Assembly: GCA_004194705.1 (NCBI GenBank)
Contig: SADC01001210.1
Span: forward strand, 306,131 to 370,130
Origin: Ditylenchus dipsaci
Taxonomy: Eukaryota; Nematoda; Chromadorea; Rhabditida; Anguinidae
Direction: 5' to 3'
DNA length: 64,000 nucleotides
The notes under the pieces are model-generated. The model saw nothing but the letters and a program-made list of their open reading frames with translations. It had not been told where the DNA came from and ran no database searches. Made by a program: the position numbers and the translations under genes. Shown here one piece after another: positions 35,618-46,785 of this stretch. Positions within the stretch are counted from its first letter, which is position 1; each line of letters starts with the position of its first letter.

Positions 35618-35702
35618 CCCTGTTGATTTTAATCAATTTTGCCTTGGCCCCCCTATTAATTAAAATCAACAGGGGGACCAAGGCGAAAATTGGCCCCCTA
35701 TA
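35618..35702. repeat. Hairpin with CCTTGGCCCCCC ends
   Basis: TTGATTTTAATCAATTTTGC and CTATTAATTAAAATCAACAG pair, bracketed by GGGGCCAAATTTTGCC-type and AAAATTGGCCCCC words. It is a small foldback containing the CAACAGGGGGACCAAGGC word seen at many other sites. Confidence 0.55.
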
Positions 35703-35789
35703 CTAGGATAGGGCCTTTTTTTTGAATGACACTTGTAAAGTTTCTCTCAAATAACACAATTTTAACTAGAAAGAATTACGTTTAGTAAG

Positions 35790-36085
35790 GAAAGGGGAGG
35801 GGCTTGGTTGGTTAAAGATGCGCCCATTCACTTACCTTAGACGAAATTCCGAGGTAGACTCTTAATCAAAAATGCATTTAGAGAGTCTTTTTGCCCAGAT
35901 CCAGTAACCGAAACGGGTAGAATACTCTTATGTATATAAAAAATAAAATATCCAGACCCTAGCACCTTTTGCCTTGGTCCCCCAAGGCAAAAAGTCAATT
36001 TTTGGTGAAATTTTTTTTGCCAAAAAATTGTCGACCGGGCTTTGAGGTTGGTATTATGTGCAAGTAGCGCTAAAAAGTTCTTATC
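35790..36085. repeat. Dispersed-module copy
   Basis: It shows AGATGCGCCCATTCACTTAC, a GAGTCTTTTTGCCCAGATCC segment, the hairpin TTGCCTTGGTCCCCCAAGGC at 35969, and a GTGCAAGTAGCGC transposon end near 36058. Confidence 0.5.
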
Positions 36086-37180
36086 CTTGAAAAGTATCGA
36101 TTTTAGCTTAATTCTTACTGAGATTCTCACTGAGAATCAAAACATTTTATTCGTATTCTTAGTCACAGCCTGGGAGGTCAAATGTTATTCTCACTCAACC
36201 TAACTCACAGGTCCAAAAAGTGTCGTCAGGAATGCAGTGGTAAAAATAACAACCTTTTTCTATATTGCACAGGAGTGCACAACAATCAATAAAATCAGTT
36301 CAAACGGTAAATCTGTTAGCACCGTTTTGTAGAAGAGAGATTTCTCTATAAAATGATATATCATCTATATTTGTAGGTTAAATTAGAGATATATATGTCT
36401 GTCGCTGCCGAAAAAATGCAAAAACGTCGATTTCCCGGCCTGCTCACATCATGCCTAGGCCCTTATACTTTTTAAGGTGGATTTCGAAAATTTTTAAAGC
36501 GAATTCAGATTAGGCTTCTAAATATAAATTAACAAAAACAAAAATTGTATAGAAAGGGATGATTTGAAAAATTTAGAATTTATATTCTCATCATAAAATT
36601 ATTATATTGTTTGACTAACTTTTTTACAACTTGAATACAGCAATGAAAATGGCGCTCATGAAAGTTGATTAACCTGGACTTTACCATTTCTCAGGTAAGT
36701 TCAACAAAAGCAGGCTAGTGTGAAGGAGGCAGGCGGATGACAGGAAAATAAAAAGCAGGCCTGCGGTGACCCGATATCTCAGCTGATCAAAACACCGATT
36801 TGCAAGGAGGATATCAAGAAATCGAATTTTTTCCAGGTTTGTAACAAATAGCCGTAAGCGGCCACTGCTATACGCTTACTCTAGATCCTTGACTGGATCA
36901 TATCACGAACAGCAGACTGATGTTGGTAGACTTATGCTTTGATTTGACCCTCCGGAAAAAAACGTAAAAGCCCAAGTGCACCCCCCCCCCCTCCAAAGAG
37001 TATTTTTCTCTTAGCGTCCTACTTTGGGTTCCCTTGGTTTTTTTTTAAATTTTTTTTGCAATGTGTAGCGCGTTAACTTAGACTAAGGTTTAGGCTCTCT
37101 AAATATTTATCGAATGGGTCTGCCTTTTTATTTTTTCGATTTTTAACTCTCATTGTTTTGAACACATACATAAAATCATA
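36086..37180. other. No supported gene
   Basis: Over 1 kb of AT-rich sequence without recognisable coding. A solo GTAAAAGCCCAAGTGCACCC end near 36965 is related to the foldback at 50955-51196. Confidence 0.35.
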
Positions 37181-37655
37181 AATTATTTGACGCTACTCGG
37201 TAATACCCCCCCCCCCCCCCAAAAAGCTACTCGGGAATACCCCCCCCCCCAAAAATCGGACCTACTCGGTTATACACCCCCCCCCCCCCCCCAAAAATCA
37301 AGATTTTTAGGAGTGGTCAAAACCCATTTTTAAGCAATAATTTCGCCATAAAAGGTCCAGAAAAGCAATTTAAAAGGGATTATGGGCTGTATTGGGAGGG
37401 GAAGGGAATAATACAGGGGCCACTTTTTTTTAGCTGCTTTACCATGTTTTTCAACTCGGGCCGTGGCAAAAATAGACTCTATATGCATTTTATGATCAAG
37501 AGTACTTCTCGGAATCATGTCTAAGGTAAGTGCGTACGCGCATCTCTAACTCTCAAGCCCCTGCGCCCCTTCGGGGGCAGGGGGCTTGGGGCTTGGAGTT
37601 GAGATGCGCACACCCACATACCTTAGACACAAATCACTCGAAAGCGACTCTGGAT

Positions 37656-40565
37656 CAGACATGTGCACGGGCCGGCCCGGCCCCGGGCTGGGCGGGCCGT
37701 AGTTTTTACGGCCCGGGCCGGGCTCATAGATTTCGGAAATGGGCGGGCCGGGCCGGGCCTAAACACGATCGGGCCGGGCCGGCCCGCCCAATAAACAATT
37801 TTCGAAATACCGCCTCTTTTTTCCCGATATTTTCAATGTCACAGAATTTTCAATCATTTCCAACTTTTTTCTCACTCATCGCCAATTCTTCTTCAGAAGC
37901 AAGAGCAGAGGATGAACACTACGGAAGACCTTAATTGCAACGACAAGGAAGATTCTGGAGAGCCTTCGGTGAAGAGGATGTTTTTGGACGGTATAGATTA
38001 GTTTTTATTGTGATTGCAGTTTAGTACAACTCTATTTCAGGAACGCCATCTACGAACAAAGCGGCTGCCGACTTGACAAAGGACGATCTAATTGAGATTC
38101 TACAATCGAAGCCGGCGAGAATCTTTTTCAAGCCCAAGGACAATGATGAGCTCTTTCAGCTGGTGAAGTATCACCAAGAAGGGAATGCGGAGAAGGCTGA
38201 ACTTACAAAATTTTTGGCGTGCAAGCAATGCAGGATGTTTTTGGCTAACACTCACGGCGGTCATATTTCGTAAGTTCGTACTTTTCATATTGAATGATTT
38301 ATGTTGAATATCTTTAGTCGGCATCGATCTACTCACATCAAGCAACCTGAGGCGACTAACCTGAAGAACCTGCTCTCCTTCTATGCTCCCAACCGGCCCA
38401 CTTCGGCAGAAATCCAGAAGATGAAGGAAGCAACTGTGGAACTGTGCCTCTTGGACAATGTGCCATTCTCCATCGTCGAAAAGGAGGGGTTTAAAAGAGC
38501 TTTGAAAAGCGCAATGGAAATAGGGTAGGTGAACTTTCTGACTTACATACATCCAATTATTAATCAATAAAATCTTTAGAGCCAAGCGGAGTGGAGTGGT
38601 AGACATCGATGCTCTTCTCGTCGACAGGACTACTATTTCTCGAGGTGTGGCGGCCAAGGCAGACTCACTGATCAAGGAAATGGCCCCGAAGCTGGTGAAG
38701 TTACTCAAGAAGCGCGGAGGATCCTTTGGTCTTGACTATGGCAAACGAATCAAGGACTATCTATGCGTCACACTTCATTTTTTCGATGAGCAATGGTGGG
38801 TCTAATTTTTTGGCCGCCTTCCCCATCATTTGATGCTCGAATGTTTTAGGAACTTCCAAACAATTTGTGCGTCGATGTTCAGATGTGGACGGGAATCTAA
38901 GGATTACAACCAAGTCTGGAGCCATTTGGCCGAGTCACTCCGTCCGTTTTCCATCTCCGATGACCTCCTCTCCCAACTCTACTGCATTTCCGATGAGGGC
39001 GCCAACGTTACTAAGGCCCTGAATGTGTTCAACGGGAAGAGTATGTCCTATGAGTTTTTTTGCTGAAATAATGTCTTACTAATCCTTACAGATATTCACT
39101 GCATCTGCCACCTGCTCAATACGATCGCAAAGAGGATTTTCTCACCATACAAGAAGAACCGGGCCATTCTCGAGGATGAGGACTTGACGGATGAGGACAA
39201 GGAGAATCTCAGCAAGGCACAGGAGATAGTCAAACACTGCAAAGATGTGGTGACAAATCTCAGGTTTGTAATTCAGTATGGAAAGCGGATCATTTAGTGA
39301 ACTATTTTAGGAATACGGCGGTCGAAGGTCAAATTGGGTTCAAGCTCTGCATGGATGGGGAAACTCGATGGCTCTCAAAAGACCGGATCTTGAAGTCAGT
39401 GAAACGCGCTCTGGATATGTTGATTCAACTGAAGCAAGATGACCAGTTCGTCAGCCACTTTTCCGACGCCCTGTCCGACGCCTTGGATGCCCTGAACACC
39501 TCTCGCCGCCAAATCGATGACTGCATTCGTGTACTCCAGATTTTCGAAGAGCCAGTGACGTACTTCCAGGTAAAGCTCTAGAGAGAATTTATGGAAGAAT
39601 AGAAAATACGCATCACTTTTAGAACATCTCCGTTCCTACCCTTCATGCTGTGTGGCCCACTTGGGAGAGTCTCAAACAGAAGTTCCGGAGAATGCTCAAC
39701 AATCCCTGCAGCAGCATGTTCCTGAAAACAATGGCGAAGTCTGCGGCTCTTTGCTTTAATCGTAAATCGGGCTCCATGACGATGTACCACAAGATGGCCA
39801 CCTTTCTCCACCCATCGAAGAGGCATTTCTCAGGAATGGATTTGAATCAACAAGAAGTCAATGAGGTAGGCTTGTACATTTGGTATTAGGATACTTTAGA
39901 CAAGAGTAATTTCAGATTCTGGAGAGTGTTCGTGGTTGTCTTGATGCCCCGCTGGATGGTCCGTACTCGCTTGAGTCTCTAAACTCTAGACCTGTTCTTC
40001 CACCCGCCGCCGCCAACACAATTGACGCGATGTTCTTGCCTGATGTGCATGATGATGAAGCCGGCTTAACTGATGAAGTGGATCGTTACCTGATGAAGAA
40101 GTTCTTCGATGTCCCCAAGAATCTAGGCCACTTTTGGAAGAACAATGCCTCCGAATTTCCTGGACTCGCCAAGCTGTTCCTCAAGTTGCTCTGTATCCCG
40201 GCATCAACAGCTGAAGACGAGAGGATGTTCAGCAAGCTGCGCCAGCTGGTGGAAGAGAACCGTGAACGCCTATCTGCCGGATCGATTTCTTCAGTTTGCA
40301 TTGGAAAGTCTTTGATGGGAAGAGATATTGTGTTTGAGTGATATGGTGAATAAAGATTTGATTGATATTTGAATGAAATTATTTTATATGACTTTTGTTT
40401 TCTGTCCCCCACATATATAAAGAACCGGGCTTTGCGGGCCAGCCCGGCCCGGCCCGGGCCGGGCCGGGCTTCACTTTTAAAATTTCCCGCGGGCCGGGCC
40501 GGGCTCACGAAAACATTTGGCGGGCCGGGCCGGGCCGTGAAATTTCCGGCCCGTGCACATGTCTG
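37656..40565 (+). mobile_element. Complete autonomous hAT transposon
   Basis: The ends are perfect 20-bp inverted repeats CAGACATGTGCACGGGCCGG. Exact 8-bp duplications CTCTGGAT lie at 37648-37655 and 40566-40573. Just inside are GC-rich GGCCGGGCC arrays on both sides (37671-37790 and 40434-40550). It is 2,910 bp and carries one apparently intact transposase gene. It is inserted into the GACTCTGGATGCATG segment of the dispersed module inside the 37189-41088 element. Sharp ends and an intact reading frame imply a recent insertion. Confidence 0.92.
37912..40341 (+). CDS. hAT transposase, nine exons, apparently intact
   Basis: Nine exons join in phase with GT/AG ends: 37912-37990, 38041-38269, 38318-38524, 38580-38795, 38850-39040, 39092-39263, 39311-39569, 39623-39865 and 39916-40341. 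They encode about 670 residues. The N-terminus has a BED-like zinc finger (ACKQCRMFLANTHGGHIS then RHRSTHI, that is C-x2-C and H-x4-H). The middle matches the hAT RNase-H fold (SLDYGKRIKDYLCVTLHFFD, then SDEGANVTKAL with the second-Asp region, then CICHLLN). The C-terminus is the hAT dimerisation domain (FLKLLCIPASTAEDERMFSK). It cuts and pastes the surrounding element. No in-frame stop was found. The GC-richer codon use differs from nearby decayed elements, and the spacing of introns (about 45-55 bp) fits a small-intron genome. Confidence 0.9.
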
Positions 40566-41130
40566 CTCTGGATGCATGAAAAAACATGCATACCAGAGTT
40601 ATTTATGCGGTAGGCCCCAGTATTCAAAACTATGTTCAACATCTTTGATTTTACGACCGAAAAGGGTTTCCCCCTCTTAAGGCCTGGGCTACGAGCCAGA
40701 GGCTCAGCCGTCCAAAATTTACACGACAACCATCAGGATCCACCCGGCTGATCGGTCCGATCATTTCGAGTAGTTATACTTTTACGTGCACCACAAGTGG
40801 CTGGGTTTGAAAGTGACTTCAACGCTAAGAGAATTAATACTCTTTGGTACTTATAGGCACTATAGAAGTGGCCCCTGTTTTGTCCCTTCCCCTCCCAATA
40901 CAGCCCTTGAACCCTATTTTAATTGCTTTTCTGGACCTTTTATGGCGAAATTATTGCTTAAAAATATGTTTTGACCACTCCTAAAAATCTTGATTTTTGG
41001 GGGGGGGTATAACCGAGTAGCTCCTAGGATTGGGGGGGGTATTCCCGAGTAGCACTTTTTGGGGGGGGGGGTATAACCGAGTAGCGCCAATTATTTTCTT
41101 AAAACACAGTGAAAACTACAAAATTAAAAA

Positions 41131-41639
41131 ATGTTATATAGATATGAAATATTGATGTTATTGATATTGATATCCAGTGACAATCCAGTAGAAGCACTAC
41201 CAATAGAAAAAGGGACAGGGTTGAATGTCATCACAGCGAACAGCGATCTTGTTGACTTGGGCGGCAAAAGCCATAGGTTCAAGATTACCAGCATAATTTT
41301 GATTGGTGGCGGCCATGTGAGCCTGGAATTCTGGACTGGGAGCAAAAGCATTTCGGTGATTGTTGAGAACAGCAAGGCGGCAGGCACTAATCTGAGAGCT
41401 CTCTGCAAAATGGAAACACAGGCACATTGCCTGAAAAAGTTTTAAGAGGCAAGTGTATTGCAGATGCATTAATTTTTGAAAAGTATAATGTATCTCACAC
41501 TAATTGTTTCATGAACAAGTTGAAACCAGGCTCAGTGCGCTCGCAAGGGCAAGATTTTTACTTATTTTGCAATACCAAATCCTTTTTTAGCTTTAAAATA
41601 GAAATCAGCTCACAACTTTTAGCTTCACTCAACTTTTGA
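41131..41639 (+). CDS. Small secreted protein candidate, one-base slip
   Basis: A frame from 41131 starts with a likely signal peptide (MLYRYEILMLLILISS) and runs through KSHRFKITSIILIGGGHVSL and RALCKMETQAHCL. It ends early at 41445, while the +1 frame continues as EKVLRGKCIADALIFEKYNV to a stop at 41639. The switch falls at CCTGAAAAAG near 41434, so a homopolymer error or a recent frameshift is likely. Five Cys residues and an NVS sequon fit an exported protein of about 170 residues. I do not recognise the family. The opposite strand also has an open frame here (41197-41469), which is less convincing. The gene sits in a 550-bp gap between elements. Confidence 0.4.
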
Positions 41640-41689
41640 ATTGTTAACTAGTGGGGGACACTAATTATAGAGGGCCAACTTACAAGCAG

Positions 41690-42235
41690 ATGTTGAACAT
41701 AGTTTTGTTGGCTGAGGCCTGCCACATGAAAAAACTCTGGTATGCGTGTTTTTTCATGCATCCAGAGTCAAATTCGAGTGATTTTGTCTAAGGTATGGGG
41801 TGGGTGTGGGTGTGCGCATCTCAACTCCAAGCCACTGCCCCCTCCCTGCCTTGAGAGTTAGAAAAGCGCACACCCACCTATTTTAGACATGATCCCGAGA
41901 AGTACTCTTGATCATAAAATGCATATAGAAATTTTTTCACCCAGCTCCATTGACCGAAACGAGGTAGAATATCACTACAGTCCACTCTCGATACAGTGTA
42001 GCTCGGGAGGATCGGAAAAATATACACTATATCAAGGGTTACACTATATCGAGGGTAAGCCAGTTTGGCTTAGAGATGACTAAATGAGGTTGAAAAATAT
42101 ACACTATATCGAGATATACACTATGTCGAGGGTACACTGTATCGAGAGTTGACTGCACAAAAGTTAAAAGTATAGTATGCAGCCGCCCTCCAGTACCGTT
42201 TGCCTTGGGAGACCAAGGCAAAAAGTCAATTATAG
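41690..42235. repeat. Dispersed-module copy with a small pogo-type MITE
   Basis: Module words TGCATCCAGAGTCA, TGTCTAAGGTATGG and GTACTCTTGATCATAAAATG are present. From about 41977 to 42150 the ends TACAGTCCACTCTCGATACA and TGTATCGAGAGTTGACTG, with ACACTATATCGAGGG words between, mark a pogo-type MITE. The hairpin TTGCCTTGGGAGACCAAGGC lies at 42199. Confidence 0.55.
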
Positions 42236-42875
42236 CCAAAATAAATTTTTGGCTAAAAATATTTGAGCACCGCCTAAAAAGATGTTTTATATTGTTTTTA
42301 CTGCCTAAAACACCCTATAGAAGTTGATAAAACGCAATTCTTCGCTGCTCCGACCAAAATAAGTGAATCTGTGACAAAAAAATTGCCCGTTTTTTGCCTC
42401 ACCACTCTAAAATCTACTTATTTTGAGCATATTGAATTTTTTGACCCTAGTAGCGAATACACCCCCCCCCCTCCAACTATTTTTTTCCACGTCGTGTTTT
42501 AACCGATCCTAAGAATTTTTTATACGCTAAAATCAATAACAAGGGTGTTTTCTAAAATTTTCTGACCCAAAAGGAGTTAGTTTTTCAAAAAAACTTTTTG
42601 ACCAAAATTTGAGATTTTGCCTTAAGAACTAATGTAAACCTCCTTACATTAAGGTATTCTACGCCATTTTAGTCACTGGAGCTTTGCAAAAAGTTTTAAT
42701 GGTTTCAGCGCATGAAAATTACTTGAAAGAGGTTAAAATACGATTTTAAGACAAATTTGTTGGGGGAGGGGGTTATTCGCTACTAGCGCCATTTTTTTCA
42801 ATTTTGAGATCCGAGCCAAACTTAGCTAATCAAAGTAATTAAAAATTTTTGCAAAATAAAAAGCTATTACTTGGT
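42236..42875. other. No supported gene
   Basis: AT-rich with an inverted pair of TAGTAGCGAATACACCCC (42449) and GGGGGTTATTCGCTACTAGC (42768), an element about 340 bp long related to the GCTACT-ended family. No coding seen. Confidence 0.4.
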
Positions 42876-44039
42876 CATCGCGTCTTTGACCGCGTGGCAT
42901 ATTATAAATAGCAATAGCATCAAGGACCTGGTTTGCAGCAGCCTCTCCATGGACATTCACCCAGTTCTGATTTAGGCGAACCACCAGGATCGGATCTTCA
43001 TCAGTCCTAAAAAAGTGTTTTCTCGACTTATTTCACATAATTTGGTTTTACTTATGTCAATAAGTACTATACAAAACATGGCAAAAAATACTTTTGAAGT
43101 AGCTTAGTCGAAACGGAAAAAATTTCCTAATCACAAACGATGGCATCGTCAGATATTCCTGCAAATCTAGTTTCTAATGAATTATTTTTCATTGCAACAT
43201 ATTTATAAAATGTAGCTCAAAAAGAAAAAAAGTAGGAACCTATTTTTTTCTGATTTTTTCTATATTTTTGTTTTGTTGAGCTAAATTTTGCTAAGATCTT
43301 CCAATACATCAAATTTTTTAAAAACTAAAATCGCAAAGCTATCTGTTTAAATTATTTAAAATTGTACAGTTGACTCTCGATATAAGATACAGCCAATACA
43401 AAATACAGCTCGATGTAAAATATACCTGGGTCAAGTCCTCAGTTAAATTACCCCGGAGCAATTGAACCTGAGCCCTCCAAAACGCGGCCAAAGTAAACAA
43501 ATGCCGAGACGGAAGCAACCAAACAAGACATCCACAAAAAGGCAATAAAGATAATTTTTTGGTCACCTTTGTGGTTTATTGCTAGGGGGGTGGGCACAGT
43601 TTCAAGTAAGTAGGAAAAAGGGGAAGGGGCTCATATTCAATTAAGCCAATAACCTTCGTTTTATTAATATTGCCTTGCTTTTTGTAAGGTACACCCAGGT
43701 AGCGTCCCGTGCGTGAATCTTGTATTAATATTCAACAATATACAAAAAGGCCATTGAATTCTAGAAAAAAAAATTTCATTAAAACCTCGGTGTAAAAATG
43801 AAGGGCATATTTTTTAAGCACACCGTACAAGAAACCTACTGATCTAGCACTCGGAACACTGCCTGCTTTTCAGAAGCGTTGAGATTTAGCTGATTTGCTA
43901 GAACATCGGAAGCTCTATGCGGCGAATGACCCTGAAAAATATCAAGTGAACATAATCATGATAGCTTTTAATTTAATCGATTTATACCTCAAACCTGCTC
44001 ATAGTCAAAGCTGGAATTGGTTAAAAGCAAGGTCGACTA
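42876..44039 (-). CDS. Unassigned multi-exon gene, three exons seen
   Basis: Three exons on - have good splice signals. 43998-44039 reads TLLLTNSSFDYEQ and is followed by GTTTGA. About 43838-43933 starts after TTTTTCAG and reads GHSPHRASDVLANQLNLNAS through AVFRVLDQ, followed by GTAGGT. About 42877-43016 starts after TTTTTTAG and reads DEDPILVVRLNQNWVNVHGE through YNMPRGQRRDD. The composition is coding-like and the first two exons may join (FDYEQ|GHSPHRA). I do not recognise the protein. It may be part of the same transcription unit as the MARRRLLDTLERPDVAALRL exon at about 45787-45890. Both gene ends are missing. Confidence 0.4.
43017..43830. other. Intron or spacer with a partial pogo-type MITE
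   Basis: Near 43368 ACAGTTGACTCTCGATATAAG and neighbouring ATACAGCTCGATG words mark an aged pogo-type end. Otherwise AT-rich with nothing supported. Confidence 0.35.
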
Positions 44040-44257
44040 AAAAATAATAAGATATTTCAGAGTAAATAGTGACACCCGCAGAAAGTTTGTTTCCGTATGG
44101 GGTTCAATAATGGCCCTATTGACCTTTAGTGGGCCACAATTTTTTGCCTTGGTCCCCCCTGCTGTTTTTTTTTCAAAAATTTTTTTTTGTTACATTCAAC
44201 ATTTTTAGAATATGAAATAAGTATATCACATGGCAAAATTATGTTTATTCAAGAATA

Positions 44258-45890
44258 TTACTCAGAGCATTCACAATTAACACAATTACACAATTCACAA
44301 TGTCCAGAATATATCATAGCCATTTGCTTGAAGAACGTATCTAGGAAATTCCACTTTCTGGCTCGACAATTTTGGCGCATCACAGCTTCCTGTACATAAG
44401 AGGCGACGAGAGAATCACTTGTCCCAAATAGCCTTTTCACTTTGTGCTTCATATGCGCCATTGACCTTCGCACTTATTTGTGTGAATCTTTACAGGAATT
44501 CCTTCTTCCATAATAATTCTAAACCATGTATACACCATTTGAAAATAAAGCAATAACAAAAATTACCGCACAAAACGATCTTTGTGACAAATGGTGTAAT
44601 GTCTGTACCCTACTGAGCGACCCAGCTTTTTTCCTAGTTTCCGATATGCTGGCCACTCGTCACTTATTATTGTCGTTCCTGCCATGATATGTTTTCTGAT
44701 CAGACGGAACAGAGTCTTTTTCTTGCGATCTTTACCCGAATAGCGAATGCTAATCCTCCTGAAAATTTACACTGACTATTATTTAAGGATTTAACAAAAT
44801 AGCTAGCCTTCTCCACGTTCTATCCTCCGAATACCCACTGTGTTGAACCTCTACGAAAGCGACCACGATTATATTTCAACCATCATTGACGATGCACAAA
44901 TATCACATAATGCTTCATTTCTAACGGGTGGTCAAAAAGTTCCCGATGGATTTTCAAAGCTTTATTTTTTATCATTTTCTTTATCATATCTCTGATCTGT
45001 TGATACCATTTTGTAGCCCTGAAACTCCTCTTTCAAATGGCATATTGTTTTTAGCTTGATTATTGTGGATAAGTCACCATTTGGGTCCAACACTTGTCTG
45101 GTCGTTTAGGAAGAATACCAGCGCTTTCATCACTTTAACTGGTCAAATGTTATATTGAATTTTGATAATCACGACAAAAAATTTGCACCATGTTGTAGCG
45201 CAGCTCAGGAGCTACAAAACGCATGTTACAGAATGATTTTTGAAAATTTCAGTGTTGAGATATGGCATTTTGAAAAAGACCAATTTCTTGAAAAAATGAC
45301 CGAAATTCGAAAAATTGGCAAAAACTTGCATATCGGTCATTTTTCAAGAAATCGGTTTTTTCAAAATGCCATATCTCAACACTGAAATTTTCAAAAATCA
45401 TTCTGTAACATGGGTTTTGTAGCTCCTGAGCTGCGCTACAACATGGTGCAATTTTTTGTCGTGATTATCAAAATTCAATATAACATTGACCAGTTAAAGT
45501 GATGAAAGCGCTGGTATTCTTTTTAAAACGACCAGACAAGTGTTTGACCCAAATGGTGACTTATCCACAATAATCAAGCTAAAAACAATGTGCCATTTGA
45601 AAGAGGAGTTTCAGGGTTACAAAATGGTATCAACAGATCAGAGATATGATAAGAAAAATGATAAAAAATAAAGCTTTGAAAATCCATCGGGAACTTTTTG
45701 ACCACCCGTTAATTATGATAGGCCAACGAAGAATTTCAGACTCTGTAAAAGTGAGATAATGCATAAATGTTCAAAACTTACGATAATTATCAACCTGTTC
45801 AGTGTCGTATGAGAATACTTCTTTCAGACGAAGAGCCGCAACATCAGGCCGTTCAAGAGTATCCAAAAGTCTTCGTCGAGCCATGTAGCT
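44258..45890 (-). pseudogene. Merlin/ISXO2-like transposase, decayed
   Basis: On -, pieces follow the ISXO2/Merlin DDE transposase order. YNRGRFRRGSTQWVFGG (about 44880-44820) is the block that follows the first catalytic Asp. The next exon, 44567-44758, reads KTLFRLIRKHIMAGTTIISD then EWPAYRKLGKKLG, including the second Asp of SDEW and the VGYRHYTICHKDRFV block. Then PVKIHTNKCEGQWAHMKH (about 44510-44440) and KRLFGTSDSLVASYVQEAVM to a stop at 44258 follow. The zinc-ribbon and first catalytic Asp are not seen. An exon at about 45787-45890 (MARRRLLDTLERPDVAALRL) may be its start. Outer inverted words GGCCCTATTGACCTTTAGTG (44113) and CACTAAAGGTCAATAGGGCC (46012) may be its ends. A foldback element is inserted at 44924-45709. 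Confidence 0.65.
44924..45709. mobile_element. TA-flanked 786-bp foldback
   Basis: ACGGGTGGTCAAAAAGTTCC at the left matches GGAACTTTTTGACCACCCGT at the right. A TA lies outside each end (44922-44923 and 45710-45711). The arms of about 390 bp are nearly perfect inverses, and the central word GTAGCGCAGCTCAGGAGCTACAAA is present on both arms. The end sequence resembles mariner ends. It interrupts the Merlin-like remnant. Confidence 0.85.
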
Positions 45891-45969
45891 AAGTAAGTAC
45901 CACCTAGAAAAATAACACAATAAAAAATGGTACTTATTCCGTTTGTACTCCTACACGCTTTTCGAACTT

Positions 45970-46785
45970 TAAAAAAAACAACAGGGGGGACCAAGGCAAA
46001 AAATTGTGGCCCACTAAAGGTCAATAGGGCCGACAATATTCTAAAAATGTTGAATGTAACAAAAAAAAATTTTGAAAAAAAAAACAGGGGGGTTCAATAA
46101 TTTGGTCCCTGTTGTTTTTTAAGTTCAAAGACGATATATGGACGATATATGGGGTTCAATATTTGTTAAGCCAAGTATTAAAGTCTTTTAATAATTGCAT
46201 TTAGACAGACTAATTTCAAAAGTCGCAAAGATTTGCAAACGATAAATCAACGCAAAGATAAGGGCTGGAGCTGATTTATTAAAAAATCAGAACAAGAAAT
46301 CAAAAGTTAAAAAGGGTCAAAAAGTCAACAAACAAGATTTGAAGAAATCAACCAAAAAGCTTCTCTAAATTTTCAGAAAAGTAACTTTGTGCATTCACAA
46401 TCGCATGAGAAATCAGATAAAAAAAATTTGACGCCAAAAACTTTGCAGGAAAACTTCGGTAGCTAGCGAAGCTTTGACCAGGTAAGACATAAGTACTTTT
46501 GAGGGGTAGGATTTTGGTATTAACTGGGAACTGACGTTTTTGAAGTTTTGTTTCCCCATAAATTACAAACTTATACTTTAAATGACGCCAGGAAACAGAG
46601 ATACATTTTGAGGATAAGGTTGAGTATGTAAATAAAAATTGCAAAAAACTTCAGTTAGACGATAAAATCAGGGATTAAACACGGGGATGTCCTTGGTACC
46701 ATGGAATTGGACATCTTTGAATGTGTTTCAAATTTTAGCTTGCACTCAATATTTCTTTTCTCTCTGTTCGATAGCTCAAAATAAA
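45970..46785. other. Repeat remnants, no gene
   Basis: It contains CAACAGGGGGGACCAAGGCA at 45982, the right inverted word of the 44113-46031 pair, and AT-rich sequence. Open frames at 46348-46644 (-) and 46655-46867 (-) have no recognised motif. Confidence 0.35.

Larger units (their letters stand above)
37189..41088. mobile_element. Outer GCTACTCGG-ended element with exact 8-bp duplication
   Basis: The ends GACGCTACTCGGTAATACCC and the inverse ending CCGAGTAGCGCC are repeated inward with long C or G runs. Exact duplications AATTATTT lie at 37181-37188 and 41089-41096. Its own length without the nested hAT is about 980 bp, with module arms (GGGGCCACTT, TATTGGGAGGGGAAGGG and their inverses) either side of the insertion. 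No transposase of its own is present. It is in the family of 14016-14545. Confidence 0.85.

Noticed and set aside
37530..37934. 134-residue open frame overlapping the left end of the hAT element
   Set aside because: It is made of the GC-rich end array; the transposase start at 37912 is in another frame and fits the downstream exons.
38100..38708. 202-residue open frame on the - strand
   Set aside because: It is antisense to transposase exons 2-4 and has no motif of its own.
40086..40577. 163-residue open frame on the - strand
   Set aside because: It is antisense to the last transposase exon and the right-hand GC array.
41197..41469. 90-residue open frame on - opposite the secreted candidate
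   Set aside because: It is less convincing than the + frame, which has a signal peptide and continues after a one-base slip.
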